The position numbers and the translations under genes are program-made. The notes beneath the pieces are model-generated. The model worked only from the letters and a program-made list of their open reading frames with translations, had not been told where the DNA came from and made no database searches. From Verrucomicrobiaceae bacterium (GTDB lineage: Bacteria; Verrucomicrobiota; Verrucomicrobiia; Verrucomicrobiales; Akkermansiaceae), in NCBI GenBank assembly GCA_027491155.1, contig JAIXWR010000035.1, positions 1-64,000 on the forward strand: DNA of 64,000 bases, read 5' to 3'. Positions 27,301 through 36,370 of this stretch are shown here, piece after piece; within the stretch, counting starts at the first letter, position 1, and each line of letters begins with the position of its first letter.

Positions 27301-29886
27301 TCACGGCGTCCGGGCCGGTGCCAGCAGCGAAAGTTCGTGGATGCTCCAGTATTTGCCGGGCTTGCGCCCCTTCTGGTGGATCTTGAGGAAGCGGACCGGT
27401 GACGGCGCGGGCAACACGACCGCGGTGCAACCGGGCATCCCTTCTCCGGTGGCCAGCTTCTTCCATTCCTTGCCGTCCAGGCTGCCTTCGACCTCGTAGC
27501 CCTTGGGGGAATCGTTCGCGGATCCGGCGCATTCGAGCTCGATGCCCGCGATGGGGGTCGCCGTGGGAAGCTCGATCTGGAGCCACATCCCCGGAACCTG
27601 CTCCGTCTTCGTGTCCCAGCGCGACGCCGGATCGCCGTCGGTGCACTTCGCCAGCGTGCCGGGATTGTGACTCGCGGTGAGCTTCCAGCCGGCACGGTCC
27701 GGCAAGGGCTGCGGCGACAAGGCACGCAGCTCGGCGATCGTCCACGGCTTGGTCCGCGACGCGGTGCTCTTCCTCAGCCCCGCCACCTCCCGCGCCGTCA
27801 CGAAATCCCCGCTGTTCCCGAAGGCATTGCGGACATAACTGGTGATGTCGGCCAGCCACGCGTCGCTGTTGTTCCCCTGCGGGATCATCTGGGACTCGTA
27901 GGTCTTGCCCTCGATCTCCCCTTCCAGCCCGTGAAGGAGCACCCGCAGCATGGCATCGCCCTGCCGCACCGTGCGCGACCCCGCCAGCGGCGGTGCCAGG
28001 GTCTTGCCTGCCGCCCCCGCGATCGGCGTGCCATGACCGTCCGGCCCGTGGCACGCGAAACACGTCTCCTGATAGATCGCCCGGCCGCGTTCGAGCTGCT
28101 TGCGCTCGGCGGGCGTGAAGGACTTCGAAAGCGTCGGCCCGGTCTCCAGCAGGGCGCTCCCGAGTTCCTTCAATCCGGGGCTGCCGGAAGTCACCAGATG
28201 ACGGATGGCATCTTCCTTCCACTGCGGGAATTTGTGGAGTTTGGCGGTCAGCACCGACTGGAGCTTCACATGGACTTCCGCGTCCTCCCCCGCCGCACGG
28301 ATGTCCGCGGTCAGGGAGGCATCGCCGGACTTGATCAGCGTCTCGCTGGCCCGGATCGCCTGCACCCGGATCCGCGGATCGGCATCCTTCAAGCCGGCCC
28401 GGGCCAATTCCGGGGTCAAGGCACCGAGGCCTTCAAGCGTCCATAGCGCGTGGATCCGGGCGAGATGATCCGGATGACTGCGGAACATCCCGGTCAAGGC
28501 CGGAACCACCGACCGGTCGCCCTTCACGATCAACAGGCGCTGCGCGGTGTCGCGCCACCAGCCGTTGGGATGCGCCAGATGCTTCACCCATTCCGCCGGC
28601 GTCTCCTGCAGCATCCGCGGCTGAGGGCCCGGCTTGAAATCCCGGTGTACCAGCCGCCAGACACGGCCGCGGCCGACGTTGTTCTGAAAGCCGTGCTGAA
28701 GCACCACCTTCCGCAGGTAGGAGCCCTCGCGGACCCAGTTGCCCTCCTGGATGATGCCGCGGTACATGTCCACGATGTAGAGGCAGCCGTCCGGCCCGGT
28801 GGTCATGTTGAGGGGTCGGAAGCAAAGGTCGCGCGAACGCAAGAACTCGGACTTCGGATGCGGGTTGGAAAGCACCGTCACGCCCTCCTTGTCGGAGACC
28901 ACCGCGCGCCGGATCAGCCGGCCGACCGGCTCGGGCAGGAAGGCATTGCCCACCAGTTCCGCCGGCAGCCGGTCGCCGCGGAAGATGGTCTGGCCGGCAC
29001 AACCGGTGAAGTGGTTGAGCGTGCCGTCCTCGCGCGACTTGCCCGGCCCTCCCTGGAAGTCGCGCACCCCGGCCAGGGGCCAGGTCACGTCGAAGTCCTT
29101 CTCCTTCTGCGACGGCACGTTGAGCGCGCCGTAAACGATCGGCACCTGGTAGTTCCAGAAGCCCTTCTCGCCGCCCGCATTGCTCCACCACATCTTGCCG
29201 TAGTTGTCCTGCGCCAGCCCCCACTGCCCGCCGTTGCCGGGCGTGGACTCCTTCAAGGGCGCGCCGCCCTCGCCGTTCCAGCGCAGGCGGAAGGCGTTGT
29301 AGGTCGTGTAGATCCAGTTGTCCAAACCCCACACCAGCCCGCTCGGCTGGTGCTCCATGTTGCCCCCGCGCGGACCGCCGGTGAACCAAACCTTGCTCTC
29401 CTCCGCCTTGCCGTCCCCGTCGCCGTCGCGATGCACGGTAAGATCCAGGGTGTTGGTGGTTCCCAGCAGGATGCGGTCGTCCAGCGGCAGGATCATCCGC
29501 GGCAGGAGGACATTCTCCAGATACACCGAGTGCCGGTCGAATTTCCCGTCCCCCTTGCTGCTGACGTGCTTGCTGACGACACTGCGCGGCGTGATCTCGT
29601 CGGTGCCGTCGACGTCCTGCATGTAGGTCCGCATCTCGGCGAGATACATCGCCCCGTCCGGATCGAAGGCGATGGCCACCGGCTCCTTGATCTGCGGCTC
29701 GCTGAGCACCAGCTCCAGCGAGTAGCCGTCCGGGAGCTCGACCGTCTTGAGGAACTCCTCCGGCGTGAGGTAGGGAACCTGCGGTTGGGGCGTGAAATCG
29801 TTGGGCGCGGGAACTTCCGCCGCCTTCAGGCAGGGGGCGAGCAGCAACGGGAGCGCGGCAAAGCGGGCACGGGTCGAAGGAACCAT
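27301..29886 (-). CDS. PVC-type membrane-bound dehydrogenase with CxxCH haem site
   Basis: 861 residues with a signal peptide (MVPSTRARFAALPLLLAPCLKA). Order of parts: a beta-propeller of the PVC membrane-bound dehydrogenase type (about 35-440, with FDPDGAMYLAEMRTY and DMYRGIIQEGNWVREGSYL), a HEAT-like helical region (about 450-590), a cytochrome c domain with C609-x-x-C612-H613 and a later Met ligand candidate in SQMIPQG, and a C-terminal discoidin-like domain. It probably oxidises a sugar or alcohol in the periplasm and passes electrons to the haem. It is 60 bases downstream of the PSCyt1/LRR gene, likely one operon, and converges on the PPC gene with an 11-base gap. Confidence 0.85.
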   Translation of the reverse strand: MVPSTRARFAALPLLLAPCLKAAEVPAPNDFTPQPQVPYLTPEEFLKTVELPDGYSLELVLSEPQIKEPVAIAFDPDGAMYLAEMRTYMQDVDGTDEITPRSVVSKHVSSKGDGKFDRHSVYLENVLLPRMILPLDDRILLGTTNTLDLTVHRDGDGDGKAEESKVWFTGGPRGGNMEHQPSGLVWGLDNWIYTTYNAFRLRWNGEGGAPLKESTPGNGGQWGLAQDNYGKMWWSNAGGEKGFWNYQVPIVYGALNVPSQKEKDFDVTWPLAGVRDFQGGPGKSREDGTLNHFTGCAGQTIFRGDRLPAELVGNAFLPEPVGRLIRRAVVSDKEGVTVLSNPHPKSEFLRSRDLCFRPLNMTTGPDGCLYIVDMYRGIIQEGNWVREGSYLRKVVLQHGFQNNVGRGRVWRLVHRDFKPGPQPRMLQETPAEWVKHLAHPNGWWRDTAQRLLIVKGDRSVVPALTGMFRSHPDHLARIHALWTLEGLGALTPELARAGLKDADPRIRVQAIRASETLIKSGDASLTADIRAAGEDAEVHVKLQSVLTAKLHKFPQWKEDAIRHLVTSGSPGLKELGSALLETGPTLSKSFTPAERKQLERGRAIYQETCFACHGPDGHGTPIAGAAGKTLAPPLAGSRTVRQGDAMLRVLLHGLEGEIEGKTYESQMIPQGNNSDAWLADITSYVRNAFGNSGDFVTAREVAGLRKSTASRTKPWTIAELRALSPQPLPDRAGWKLTASHNPGTLAKCTDGDPASRWDTKTEQVPGMWLQIELPTATPIAGIELECAGSANDSPKGYEVEGSLDGKEWKKLATGEGMPGCTAVVLPAPSPVRFLKIHQKGRKPGKYWSIHELSLLAPARTP

Positions 29887-29946
29887 GCCCGCTTACGGAA
29901 TGAACGCCCGGCGATTTTCAAACGGAGATCGTCCGGGGCCGGCGGC

Positions 29947-31506
29947 TCACAGCCCCATGATGATCTCGCAACCGGGAAGCTTGGCCTTCAGGGCATCCAC
30001 ACCGGCGGCATCGACCTTCGTTTGCCAGAGGTAGAGCTTCTTCAGGTTCGGCAGCGCGGCCAGCTTGAGGATCCCCTGGTTGGTGACCTGGGTGCCGTAA
30101 AGGTTGAGCGATTCCAGCTTCGGCAGCTTGGTGAGCGCGTCGAGGCCGGCATCGGTCAGGCCGGTTTCGGACAAGCGCAGCGACCTCAACTCGGAGGCGG
30201 TCTCGAGCAGCTTCGCGCCCTTGTCGGTGATCGTGCAGGACGAGAGGTCGAGCGAGACCAGCGCGGGCAGCACGGGGGCGAGCTTGGCCAGATCGTCGTC
30301 GCCGAATTCCTTCCGCATGCTCACCGCGGTGAAGGTCACGCCGCTGGAGGACTGCGACTCGAAATTGAGAGCGGCGGGGAATTCCTTGCGGAGGCGTTCG
30401 ACCTCGGCCTTCACCGACTCGCGCTTCTCGGCGCTCTTCTTTTTCTCGTTCTCCGCGGCAGCCTTGCGAGCGGCCAGTTCTTCCGGCGGCACCAGCTTGC
30501 CAAGCGCCTCCTTCACGGCGTCGTCGGCCTCGAGATCGGCGAGCTTGGCGTCTTTCGACGCGCCCTTGTCGATCCACCACTTGACCAGCACCACCTCGTG
30601 GGCCTCGAGATCCTTCTTGCCCTCCGGCGGCATGTGCTCGTCGTCGTCTTCCGGCAGGTCGATGCGGACGATCACGTTGCTGTCCGCGGACTTCCCGGGA
30701 ACGATCCCGTCGCCTTCCTTGCCGCCTTTGACGAGCAGGTCATACTCGTCCATCCGGTACTTGCCCTTCTGCTTGTCGGCATTGTGGCAGGAGTAGCACT
30801 TCTGCTCGAGGATCGGGGCGATCACGTCGGTATAAACCACCTGCTCCGCCGGATCCTTGGCGGCAACCGCGACCTTGGTGCCATCCGCCCCGCCGTCCTT
30901 CTTCTCCTCCTTGAGCGGCAGGCCGATCAGCTTGCGCACCCCGTTGGGCGCGTAATCGGTGAGATAACCCTTCCCGTGGGTCAGCGAAGCGCCGTCGTGG
31001 CTGGCGAAGCCCATCACCCCGGAGCTGGCCACCAGCAGCAGCCAGAAGAACCAGGAACCGCGGCCTTCCGCCACGTCGACCCAGACCTTGACCACGAAGG
31101 CGGCGACCGTGCCGCAAGCGAAGATGATCCCGCCGTTGAGATGGCGCTCGGCCAGCTCCTTGTCGTAATCGGGCATGCTGTAGTAGAGGACGAATCCCAG
31201 CAGCGTCGCGACCACCGCCGAGGCGGCCGCGAAGAACATTGCCACCTGGGTCGAGCTTCCGGGCTTCCGTTTGGAGAACAAGCGCCCGGTCTCAAGCGCC
31301 AGCACCAGCAGCAGCATGCCGATCGGCAGGTGCAGGACCACCGGGTGGAAGCGGCCGATGAACTTCGCGATATCCGGCAAGCCTTCCTCCGGCGGCGGAC
31401 CCGCCCAGAACGGCAGCACCGCCAGCGCGGCAAAAACGATCAGCCCGACCAAAGTCAGGAAAACAGGGCCTTTCAGCGAGCGGCGGGGAGTGTCGGATTC
31501 GGTCAT
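29947..31506 (-). CDS. Membrane cytochrome (Planctomycete PSCyt1 type) with leucine-rich repeats
   Basis: 519 residues. At least four N-terminal membrane helices (about 15-35, 55-75, 85-110, 125-140, 150-168) resemble the DUF2231 membrane region. Next comes a c-type haem domain with C237-x-x-C240-H241 and HMPPEGK, a Lys/Glu-rich coiled coil (about 335-375), and a C-terminal leucine-rich repeat block (LVSLDLSSCTITDKG, LRSLRLSETGLTDAG, LESLNLYGTQVTNQG). This order is characteristic of Planctomycetota and Verrucomicrobiota. It is an electron carrier at the inner membrane, probably serving the dehydrogenase encoded next. Confidence 0.85.
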   Translation of the reverse strand: MTESDTPRRSLKGPVFLTLVGLIVFAALAVLPFWAGPPPEEGLPDIAKFIGRFHPVVLHLPIGMLLLVLALETGRLFSKRKPGSSTQVAMFFAAASAVVATLLGFVLYYSMPDYDKELAERHLNGGIIFACGTVAAFVVKVWVDVAEGRGSWFFWLLLVASSGVMGFASHDGASLTHGKGYLTDYAPNGVRKLIGLPLKEEKKDGGADGTKVAVAAKDPAEQVVYTDVIAPILEQKCYSCHNADKQKGKYRMDEYDLLVKGGKEGDGIVPGKSADSNVIVRIDLPEDDDEHMPPEGKKDLEAHEVVLVKWWIDKGASKDAKLADLEADDAVKEALGKLVPPEELAARKAAAENEKKKSAEKRESVKAEVERLRKEFPAALNFESQSSSGVTFTAVSMRKEFGDDDLAKLAPVLPALVSLDLSSCTITDKGAKLLETASELRSLRLSETGLTDAGLDALTKLPKLESLNLYGTQVTNQGILKLAALPNLKKLYLWQTKVDAAGVDALKAKLPGCEIIMGL

Positions 31507-31564
31507 TGGCAGATTTGTCTACGGGGAAAGGGAGCGATTCTTTTCGAGGGATAGGCCGGAAACG

Positions 31565-31798
31565 TCAGACATCAACCACCGGACCCTGGCCTTTGACCGG
31601 GTCCTTCGCTTTCTTGCCCAGAAAAGGAACGAAGCGGCTCAGATCGATCCCGAGCACCGCCATCGCCTTGACGAAAACCAGCAGCGCGGTTGCCTCGTCG
31701 ATGATCGGAATCGGGTCGAGCGGCCCCACCATCGGCCCCCAGAAGAGCAGGTAGAGGCCCGAGACGAGGGCGAAAACGGCGGCGATGAACTTTTTCAC
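31565..31798 (-). CDS. Small membrane protein, DUF1232/YkvA-like
   Basis: 77 residues beginning with GTG at 31798. A first hydrophobic helix (5-22) is followed by GPMVGPLDPIPIIDEATALL, reminiscent of the SPIDLIPD-type motif of DUF1232 proteins, and a second hydrophobic stretch (37-52). It has a short basic tail. It lies between OsmC and the cytochrome gene on the same strand, so it is probably transcribed with them. Function is unknown. Confidence 0.5.
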   Translation of the reverse strand: MKKFIAAVFALVSGLYLLFWGPMVGPLDPIPIIDEATALLVFVKAMAVLGIDLSRFVPFLGKKAKDPVKGQGPVVDV

Positions 31799-31899
31799 GC
31801 GCCGACTTTACCCCCGAATCGCGAACGATCCAGCGGCGATCCCCGGAAAATCGCTCCCCGCTCTCCACGCCCCTTCCTCCGGCCTTGAAGCGAACCGCG

Positions 31900-32307
31900 C
31901 TATTGCCAGCGCCAGTTCAGCACCACCTCGATGTCCGGATGCAGGCTGTGGTGGACCGGGCAGCCGTTGCCGGTGCTCTCCAGCAAGCGGCGCTCGGGAT
32001 GATCGGCCGGGAGAGGGATGTCGAGGTCCACCTCCAGCTTGGAAATCCGCCGTGGGGTGTCGGCCGACATGTGCTTTCGCACCGTGACCTTCATGCCCGA
32101 GAGATCGATCTCCTTCCGCCGGGCGACGATGCCCATGACGGTGGTCATGCAGGCACCCAGCGCCGTGGCGACCAGGTCGGTCGGGGAAAAGGATTCGCCG
32201 CGGCCGTTGTTGTCCACGGGGGCGTCGGTCTCCAGCACGCTGCCGGAAGGCCCGTGGACCGCGCGGCAGTGCAGGTCGCCCTGGTAGTCGATCTTGATTT
32301 CAACCAT
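31900..32307 (-). CDS. OsmC family peroxide-detoxifying protein
   Basis: 135 residues from ATG 32307. OsmC fold with the first redox cysteine in LVATALGACMTTVMGI (C53) and the second in GNGCPVHHSL (C117), plus the Glu/Arg-rich helix ERRLLEST. Proteins of this family reduce organic hydroperoxides in the cytoplasm. The gene overlaps the end of the kinase gene by 8 bases, so it appears translationally coupled to a signalling operon, an unusual setting that hints at stress-linked regulation. Confidence 0.85.
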   Translation of the reverse strand: MVEIKIDYQGDLHCRAVHGPSGSVLETDAPVDNNGRGESFSPTDLVATALGACMTTVMGIVARRKEIDLSGMKVTVRKHMSADTPRRISKLEVDLDIPLPADHPERRLLESTGNGCPVHHSLHPDIEVVLNWRWQ

Positions 32308-34906
32308 TGCTTTCGATGCCTTCTTCGGCAGGAGGGGTTTCCGGTTTCGGCGGCACCTTGGCAAGCATGACCCGGAATCCGTAGTACTTGTCGCGGAAAT
32401 CGGGGGCCACCGGATTGCGGGCGCCGATGTAGAGGTTCTTTTCCCGGTAGCTGTTCCAGCCCCCGCCGCGGAGCACGCCCGAGGTCGAGATCGGACTGTA
32501 GTTGTCCGACACCCACTCGTGGACGTTGCCGCAGAAATCGAAGAGCCCGAGCTCGTTCGGCGGGAAGGAACCGACCGGCGCGGTGGTCTCGAAGCCGTCG
32601 TCGTAGCCCGCGATCACCTGGTCGGCGGCGACGCCCGGGACCCGGGCCGCCGCGGCGTCGGCGAGATTGCCGGCCCCGGGGCCGGGCGGCCAATCGGTCC
32701 CCCACGGGAAAATCGCCGCCTTGAAAGGCTCGCGCTTCGCCGGCGAAACGTCCGGGGTTTCGGGGATGCCCGCCATCATGCTCCATTCGAAGTCGGTCGG
32801 CAGCCGGTACTCGTGCACCTGGGTCAGCCGCTCCTGCTGGCGCTCGACCTTGGTCAGCCAGCGGCAGAAATCCTCGGCGTCGGTCCGCGAAACGAACACC
32901 ACCGGGTGATCCGGCCCCTTCCGCAGGTCGGCCGGCGGCTTGCCCTCGGCCCGCAGGTAGGCGTCATAGTCCTTGCCCCGCGTTTCCCAGACGCAGGCCA
33001 TCAGCTCCTTGCCCACGGGGACGAACTTCATGCCGAGCCCGTTCTCCCAGGGCTTGTCCATCACCACGCTGTTGTTGAGCTGCAGCTTGAGGAAGAGATC
33101 GAGCGATTCGCTCGGCTTCAAGGTCACCTTGTGGGTCAGCGGCTTGTAGCCTTCCAGCAGGACCAGCAGGCTGATTTCGCCGGGCCGCAGGGTCTCGATC
33201 GCCAGCGGCCCGTTGGTCCGGCCGACCTCGTTGGAAAAACTCGCCTCCGCGGAACCCACGAACACCTGGGCACCCGCCGGTTCGGTGGTCAGCACGATCC
33301 GTCCGAAAGCGATCGGCTGCACCCGGCAGCGGAACGGCCGCAGCCCTTCCTTGCGGGCCCGCTCGCTCATGCCTTCGGCGTTGAAATTCACATCCATCAG
33401 CGGCAGCGACTCGTGGTTCTGCGTCAGGTAGCCCGCCTCCATCCCCGAGGTCGCCAGCCACCAGCAGAAGGCCTCCGCCTCGCCCTTGCTGGTCAGCGCG
33501 ATCTTGCGCTTCCTGCCGCTTTCATCGATCTCGACGAACTCCGCGACGTCCACCGGGCGCTCCTTGGCCGCACGATAGGTTTCCCACTCCGCTTGTCCCA
33601 CCGGGCGCACGCTTTGGTGGCCGTCGTCCCGCGGCGAATACTGCTGCCCCAGGTGATCGGTCCACGGCTCGTTCTGGACCGGCGGCGAGTAGATCCTCAG
33701 CTGGGCTTCCAGCAGCAAGGGCTCCTCCGCGGCCGACTCCGGCACGTCGGCCTGGAGCGGTTCCGGAGTGAAGCCGTCCTTCTTGACCAGGAACGACACG
33801 TGTTCGCCGACCACCACCTGGATCAGGTCGGTCGGCGTCGTGCCGACCAGCTCGCCCGAAGCATCGAACACGTCCGCCCCTTCCGGCTGGCTGATCACCT
33901 TGATCAAGGCCGGCACCGGTGCCGCGGGGACCTCCTCCGGCGGGTCCGGCGGCAGGTCGGCGAAGCGGCCCCAGGGGACGCCCTTGAAGGCTTCCCAGCC
34001 GCCCAGCACCAGCACCCCGGCGGCGAGCAAGGTGGCCACCAGCGCTCCGGTCGGCCGCCTCCTCCGCCTCCGCTTGCCTTCCTGCAAGCGCCGCAGCGCG
34101 TCCGCCAGGTCGCCCGCCGTCGAAATCCGGCGCTTGGAAAGCTGCGGCTCGCAGGTCTCGCAAATGATCTGGTTCAGCGCCAGCCAGCGCTTCCGCTCGG
34201 CCTTGACCGGCATCTCGTCCGGCAGCTCCGGGAAATCCATCCGGTCCTTCCCGGTGGCGATCTCGTAAAGCACCTTGCCCAGGCTGTAGACATCCGCCTG
34301 CGCCGAGCCGGGACCTTCCGGCGGGACGAAACCCTCGGTCCCGACGAAGGTCCGCTGGCCGCGGGCCGCCACCAGCCCGATGTCCGCCAGCTTCGCCTTG
34401 CCGCCGACGAAAATCACGTTGGCCGGTTTCACGTCGCGGTGCGCCAGCCCGTGGTCGTGCAAATGGCGCAGCGCCTCGGCCAGCCGCACGCCGACGTCGA
34501 TGCAGAATCCGGTGTCCAGCCGCTTTCCCATCGCCCGCTTGGTGTCGCTCCGCAGGGTCCGGGCTTCGTACTCGATCGGATTGATGTCGCGCCCGGTGAC
34601 CACGTCGTCGCCGAGCTCCATCACGTAGTAGTAAAACGCGTTGCCGTCGACGCTGCGGCCGACGTGCAGGATGTTCACCATCCCGGGATGGTCTCGGGAG
34701 ATCGGCTCGTACTTCTGGATCCCCTCGAACTCCCGCTCGAAGCTGCGCTCGTCCTCGAAATCCTCGCGCCACAGCACCTTGACCGCCCGCAGCGCGCCGG
34801 TCACGCCGCGCGCCAGCCACACCTCGCCGTAGGCCCCGCCGCCGACCTTCCGCAGGACCTCGTGGTCGGGAATGACCGGATCCGGGCGGCGGCTACTCGT
34901 CGACAT
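32300..34906 (-). CDS. Ser/Thr protein kinase with PEGA and formylglycine-generating-enzyme-like domains
   Basis: 868 residues. N-terminal kinase: GGGAYGEVWLA loop, RAVKVL lysine, catalytic HRDVKPANV and LADIGL (DFG variant with the Asp kept), so activity is plausible. A basic stretch (KRRRRRR) and one membrane helix follow near 290-310. Outside are two PEGA-type modules (VISQPEGADVFD; LTTEPAGAQVFV) and sulfatase-modifying-factor (FGE-sulfatase) segments, the second with YRLPTDFEWSMMAG, ELGLFDFCGNVHEWVSDN and GVLRGGGWNS. It overlaps the upstream sigma gene by 14 bases and osmC by 8. Probably a transmembrane sensor kinase controlling, or controlled by, the sigma factor. Confidence 0.9.
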   Translation of the reverse strand: MSTSSRRPDPVIPDHEVLRKVGGGAYGEVWLARGVTGALRAVKVLWREDFEDERSFEREFEGIQKYEPISRDHPGMVNILHVGRSVDGNAFYYYVMELGDDVVTGRDINPIEYEARTLRSDTKRAMGKRLDTGFCIDVGVRLAEALRHLHDHGLAHRDVKPANVIFVGGKAKLADIGLVAARGQRTFVGTEGFVPPEGPGSAQADVYSLGKVLYEIATGKDRMDFPELPDEMPVKAERKRWLALNQIICETCEPQLSKRRISTAGDLADALRRLQEGKRRRRRRPTGALVATLLAAGVLVLGGWEAFKGVPWGRFADLPPDPPEEVPAAPVPALIKVISQPEGADVFDASGELVGTTPTDLIQVVVGEHVSFLVKKDGFTPEPLQADVPESAAEEPLLLEAQLRIYSPPVQNEPWTDHLGQQYSPRDDGHQSVRPVGQAEWETYRAAKERPVDVAEFVEIDESGRKRKIALTSKGEAEAFCWWLATSGMEAGYLTQNHESLPLMDVNFNAEGMSERARKEGLRPFRCRVQPIAFGRIVLTTEPAGAQVFVGSAEASFSNEVGRTNGPLAIETLRPGEISLLVLLEGYKPLTHKVTLKPSESLDLFLKLQLNNSVVMDKPWENGLGMKFVPVGKELMACVWETRGKDYDAYLRAEGKPPADLRKGPDHPVVFVSRTDAEDFCRWLTKVERQQERLTQVHEYRLPTDFEWSMMAGIPETPDVSPAKREPFKAAIFPWGTDWPPGPGAGNLADAAAARVPGVAADQVIAGYDDGFETTAPVGSFPPNELGLFDFCGNVHEWVSDNYSPISTSGVLRGGGWNSYREKNLYIGARNPVAPDFRDKYYGFRVMLAKVPPKPETPPAEEGIESNG

Positions 34907-35555
34907 CCTCCTCCAGGCGGGCGAGTTCCTTCTTCAAGACGGCGCCCACCCGGTGCTTCGCCAGGTAGACCTGCGCCATGCTGACATTGAGGTGGTCCTG
35001 CACCTTCTTGGCATCCCACTGGCGGACCACGTAGCAATCGAAAATCTGGTACTGCTTCGGCGACACCTGGGCCTTCACCCGGGAAAGGGCGGCGTCGGCG
35101 ATGTTCTTCTTCCACTCCACTTCCCACAGGCGTCCGAGCAGGTCGCCCTTCGGGTCTTCGAAACGGTCGATCACCGCCGTCTTGCGGTCGTCCTCCCACT
35201 CCCCGCCGGCCATCGCGGTGTCCTTCTTCCGCTTGCGGAACTGGTCGTTGATCCGCCAGCGGGTCATGTTCATCAGCCAGGTCTTGAACGAGCCCTGCTC
35301 GGGGTCGTAGAGCTTCTTTTTGCTCTGCTTGGCGATCGAGAGCACGGTTTCCTGGACGCAGTCGTGGGCCTCGTCCGGACGCAGGCCCGCCTTGATCGCC
35401 ACGGCGTAAATCAGCCGCCAGTAGGTCTGGTAAAACTCGTCCCAGGTCTTCTGGTCTTCCCAGTTGTCGAGGCGCGCGATCAGGCTCTTGCGCGTCTTTT
35501 CATAGGCGGCAGCAAGCGCCTGGTCGCGCTGCCGGTCATACTCTTGGTCGGACAT
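34893..35555 (-). CDS. ECF-type RNA polymerase sigma factor
   Basis: 220 residues from ATG 35555, which has a good ribosome-binding site (GGGGGAG 5 bases upstream). Sigma region 2 shows WDEFYQTYWRLIYAVAI, EAHDCVQETVLSIAKQ and FKTWLMNMTRWRINDQFRKR; region 4 shows SPKQYQIFDCYVVRQW and VQDHLNVSMAQVYLAKHRV. The connection between regions is long for the family. First gene of the operon sigma - kinase/FGE - osmC. No separate anti-sigma gene is seen, so the downstream kinase may be the regulator, as proposed for kinase-linked ECF groups. Confidence 0.9.
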   Translation of the reverse strand: MSDQEYDRQRDQALAAAYEKTRKSLIARLDNWEDQKTWDEFYQTYWRLIYAVAIKAGLRPDEAHDCVQETVLSIAKQSKKKLYDPEQGSFKTWLMNMTRWRINDQFRKRKKDTAMAGGEWEDDRKTAVIDRFEDPKGDLLGRLWEVEWKKNIADAALSRVKAQVSPKQYQIFDCYVVRQWDAKKVQDHLNVSMAQVYLAKHRVGAVLKKELARLEEDVDE

Positions 35556-35680
35556 CGGCTCCCCCTTACCACACCCGCGCAAGCCTGTCTTTCACGGAGT
35601 TCGCGGACGCCCGTGGCAGCAGGAAATTTTGTTCACGATCCCGTATCATTCGGAGGTGCGAAGCTTCAATCTTCGGATTT

Positions 35681-35717
35681 ACAGCAGGGAGCGGAGCGGC
35701 ATAGGCTCTGCTGCTGT
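35681..35717. other. Hairpin in leader of the coiled-coil operon
   Basis: ACAGCAG (35681-35687) pairs with CTGCTGT (35711-35717), and inner GGAGC/GCTCT bases can extend the stem. It lies 60 bases before the start of the coiled-coil gene at 35777, in a 221-base divergent gap whose other content is unremarkable. An AAGGAG ribosome-binding site (35760-35765) precedes the start. Confidence 0.4.
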
Positions 35718-35776
35718 TTGTTACTTTCTCCCCTTCCGGAACACCCCGCCGGATCACCCAAGGAGCGAGCACCCCC

Positions 35777-36370
35777 ATGCCCCCCAATCCCCCTGACATC
35801 AATCCGTCGCGCCAGGTCGAGCGGATCCGCGAGATCCTCGTGGGCCGCCAGCTGGACAGCGTCGAGCGCCGCTTGGAGCGACTGGAATCCAACATCCGCC
35901 CGATGCCGAGCCCGGCCGCGGACGACGTGTTCCAGATCCGCCTCGCCACCTTCGAGCAGCGCCACGACCGGCAGTTGCAGGAACTCCGCGACGAGATCGA
36001 CGCCGAAAAGGCGCGCCGCGCCGAGGAGACCCACCGCCTCGCCGGCCAGATCCAGGCCGCGGCCCGCAGCCGCTCCGACTTCGGCTTGGAAGCCCAGGTC
36101 GAACTCGAACAGAAGTTCACCCGCTGGCTGGAACACTGGAACCAGGGATTCCGCCAATACCTTCACCAGCGCGAGCAGCACCTGGTCAGCGAACTCCGCT
36201 CCGAACTCGAGCAAACCCGCGAATGGGTGAAGTCGAAGGTCGTCGCCACCGAGCAGGCGAAGGCCGAGCAGCGGCGCATGCACGCCTCCTTCGAGCAACT
36301 CGCGAACGCCGCCCGGGCGATCGCCGAAGCCGCGGCACTCCACGCCATCCCATCCGACGCGAGGCCATGA
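35777..36370 (+). CDS. Cytoplasmic coiled-coil protein of unknown function
   Basis: 197 residues, no signal peptide or membrane helix. Most of the chain is predicted helix with heptads: QVERIREILVGRQLDSVERR (12-31), FEQRHDRQLQELRDEIDAEK (58-77) and the segment 100-185. The preceding AAGGAG ribosome-binding site supports the start. The stop overlaps the ATG of the next gene by 4 bases, so the two products probably form a complex. I do not recognise the family. Confidence 0.75.
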   Translation: MPPNPPDINPSRQVERIREILVGRQLDSVERRLERLESNIRPMPSPAADDVFQIRLATFEQRHDRQLQELRDEIDAEKARRAEETHRLAGQIQAAARSRSDFGLEAQVELEQKFTRWLEHWNQGFRQYLHQREQHLVSELRSELEQTREWVKSKVVATEQAKAEQRRMHASFEQLANAARAIAEAAALHAIPSDARP

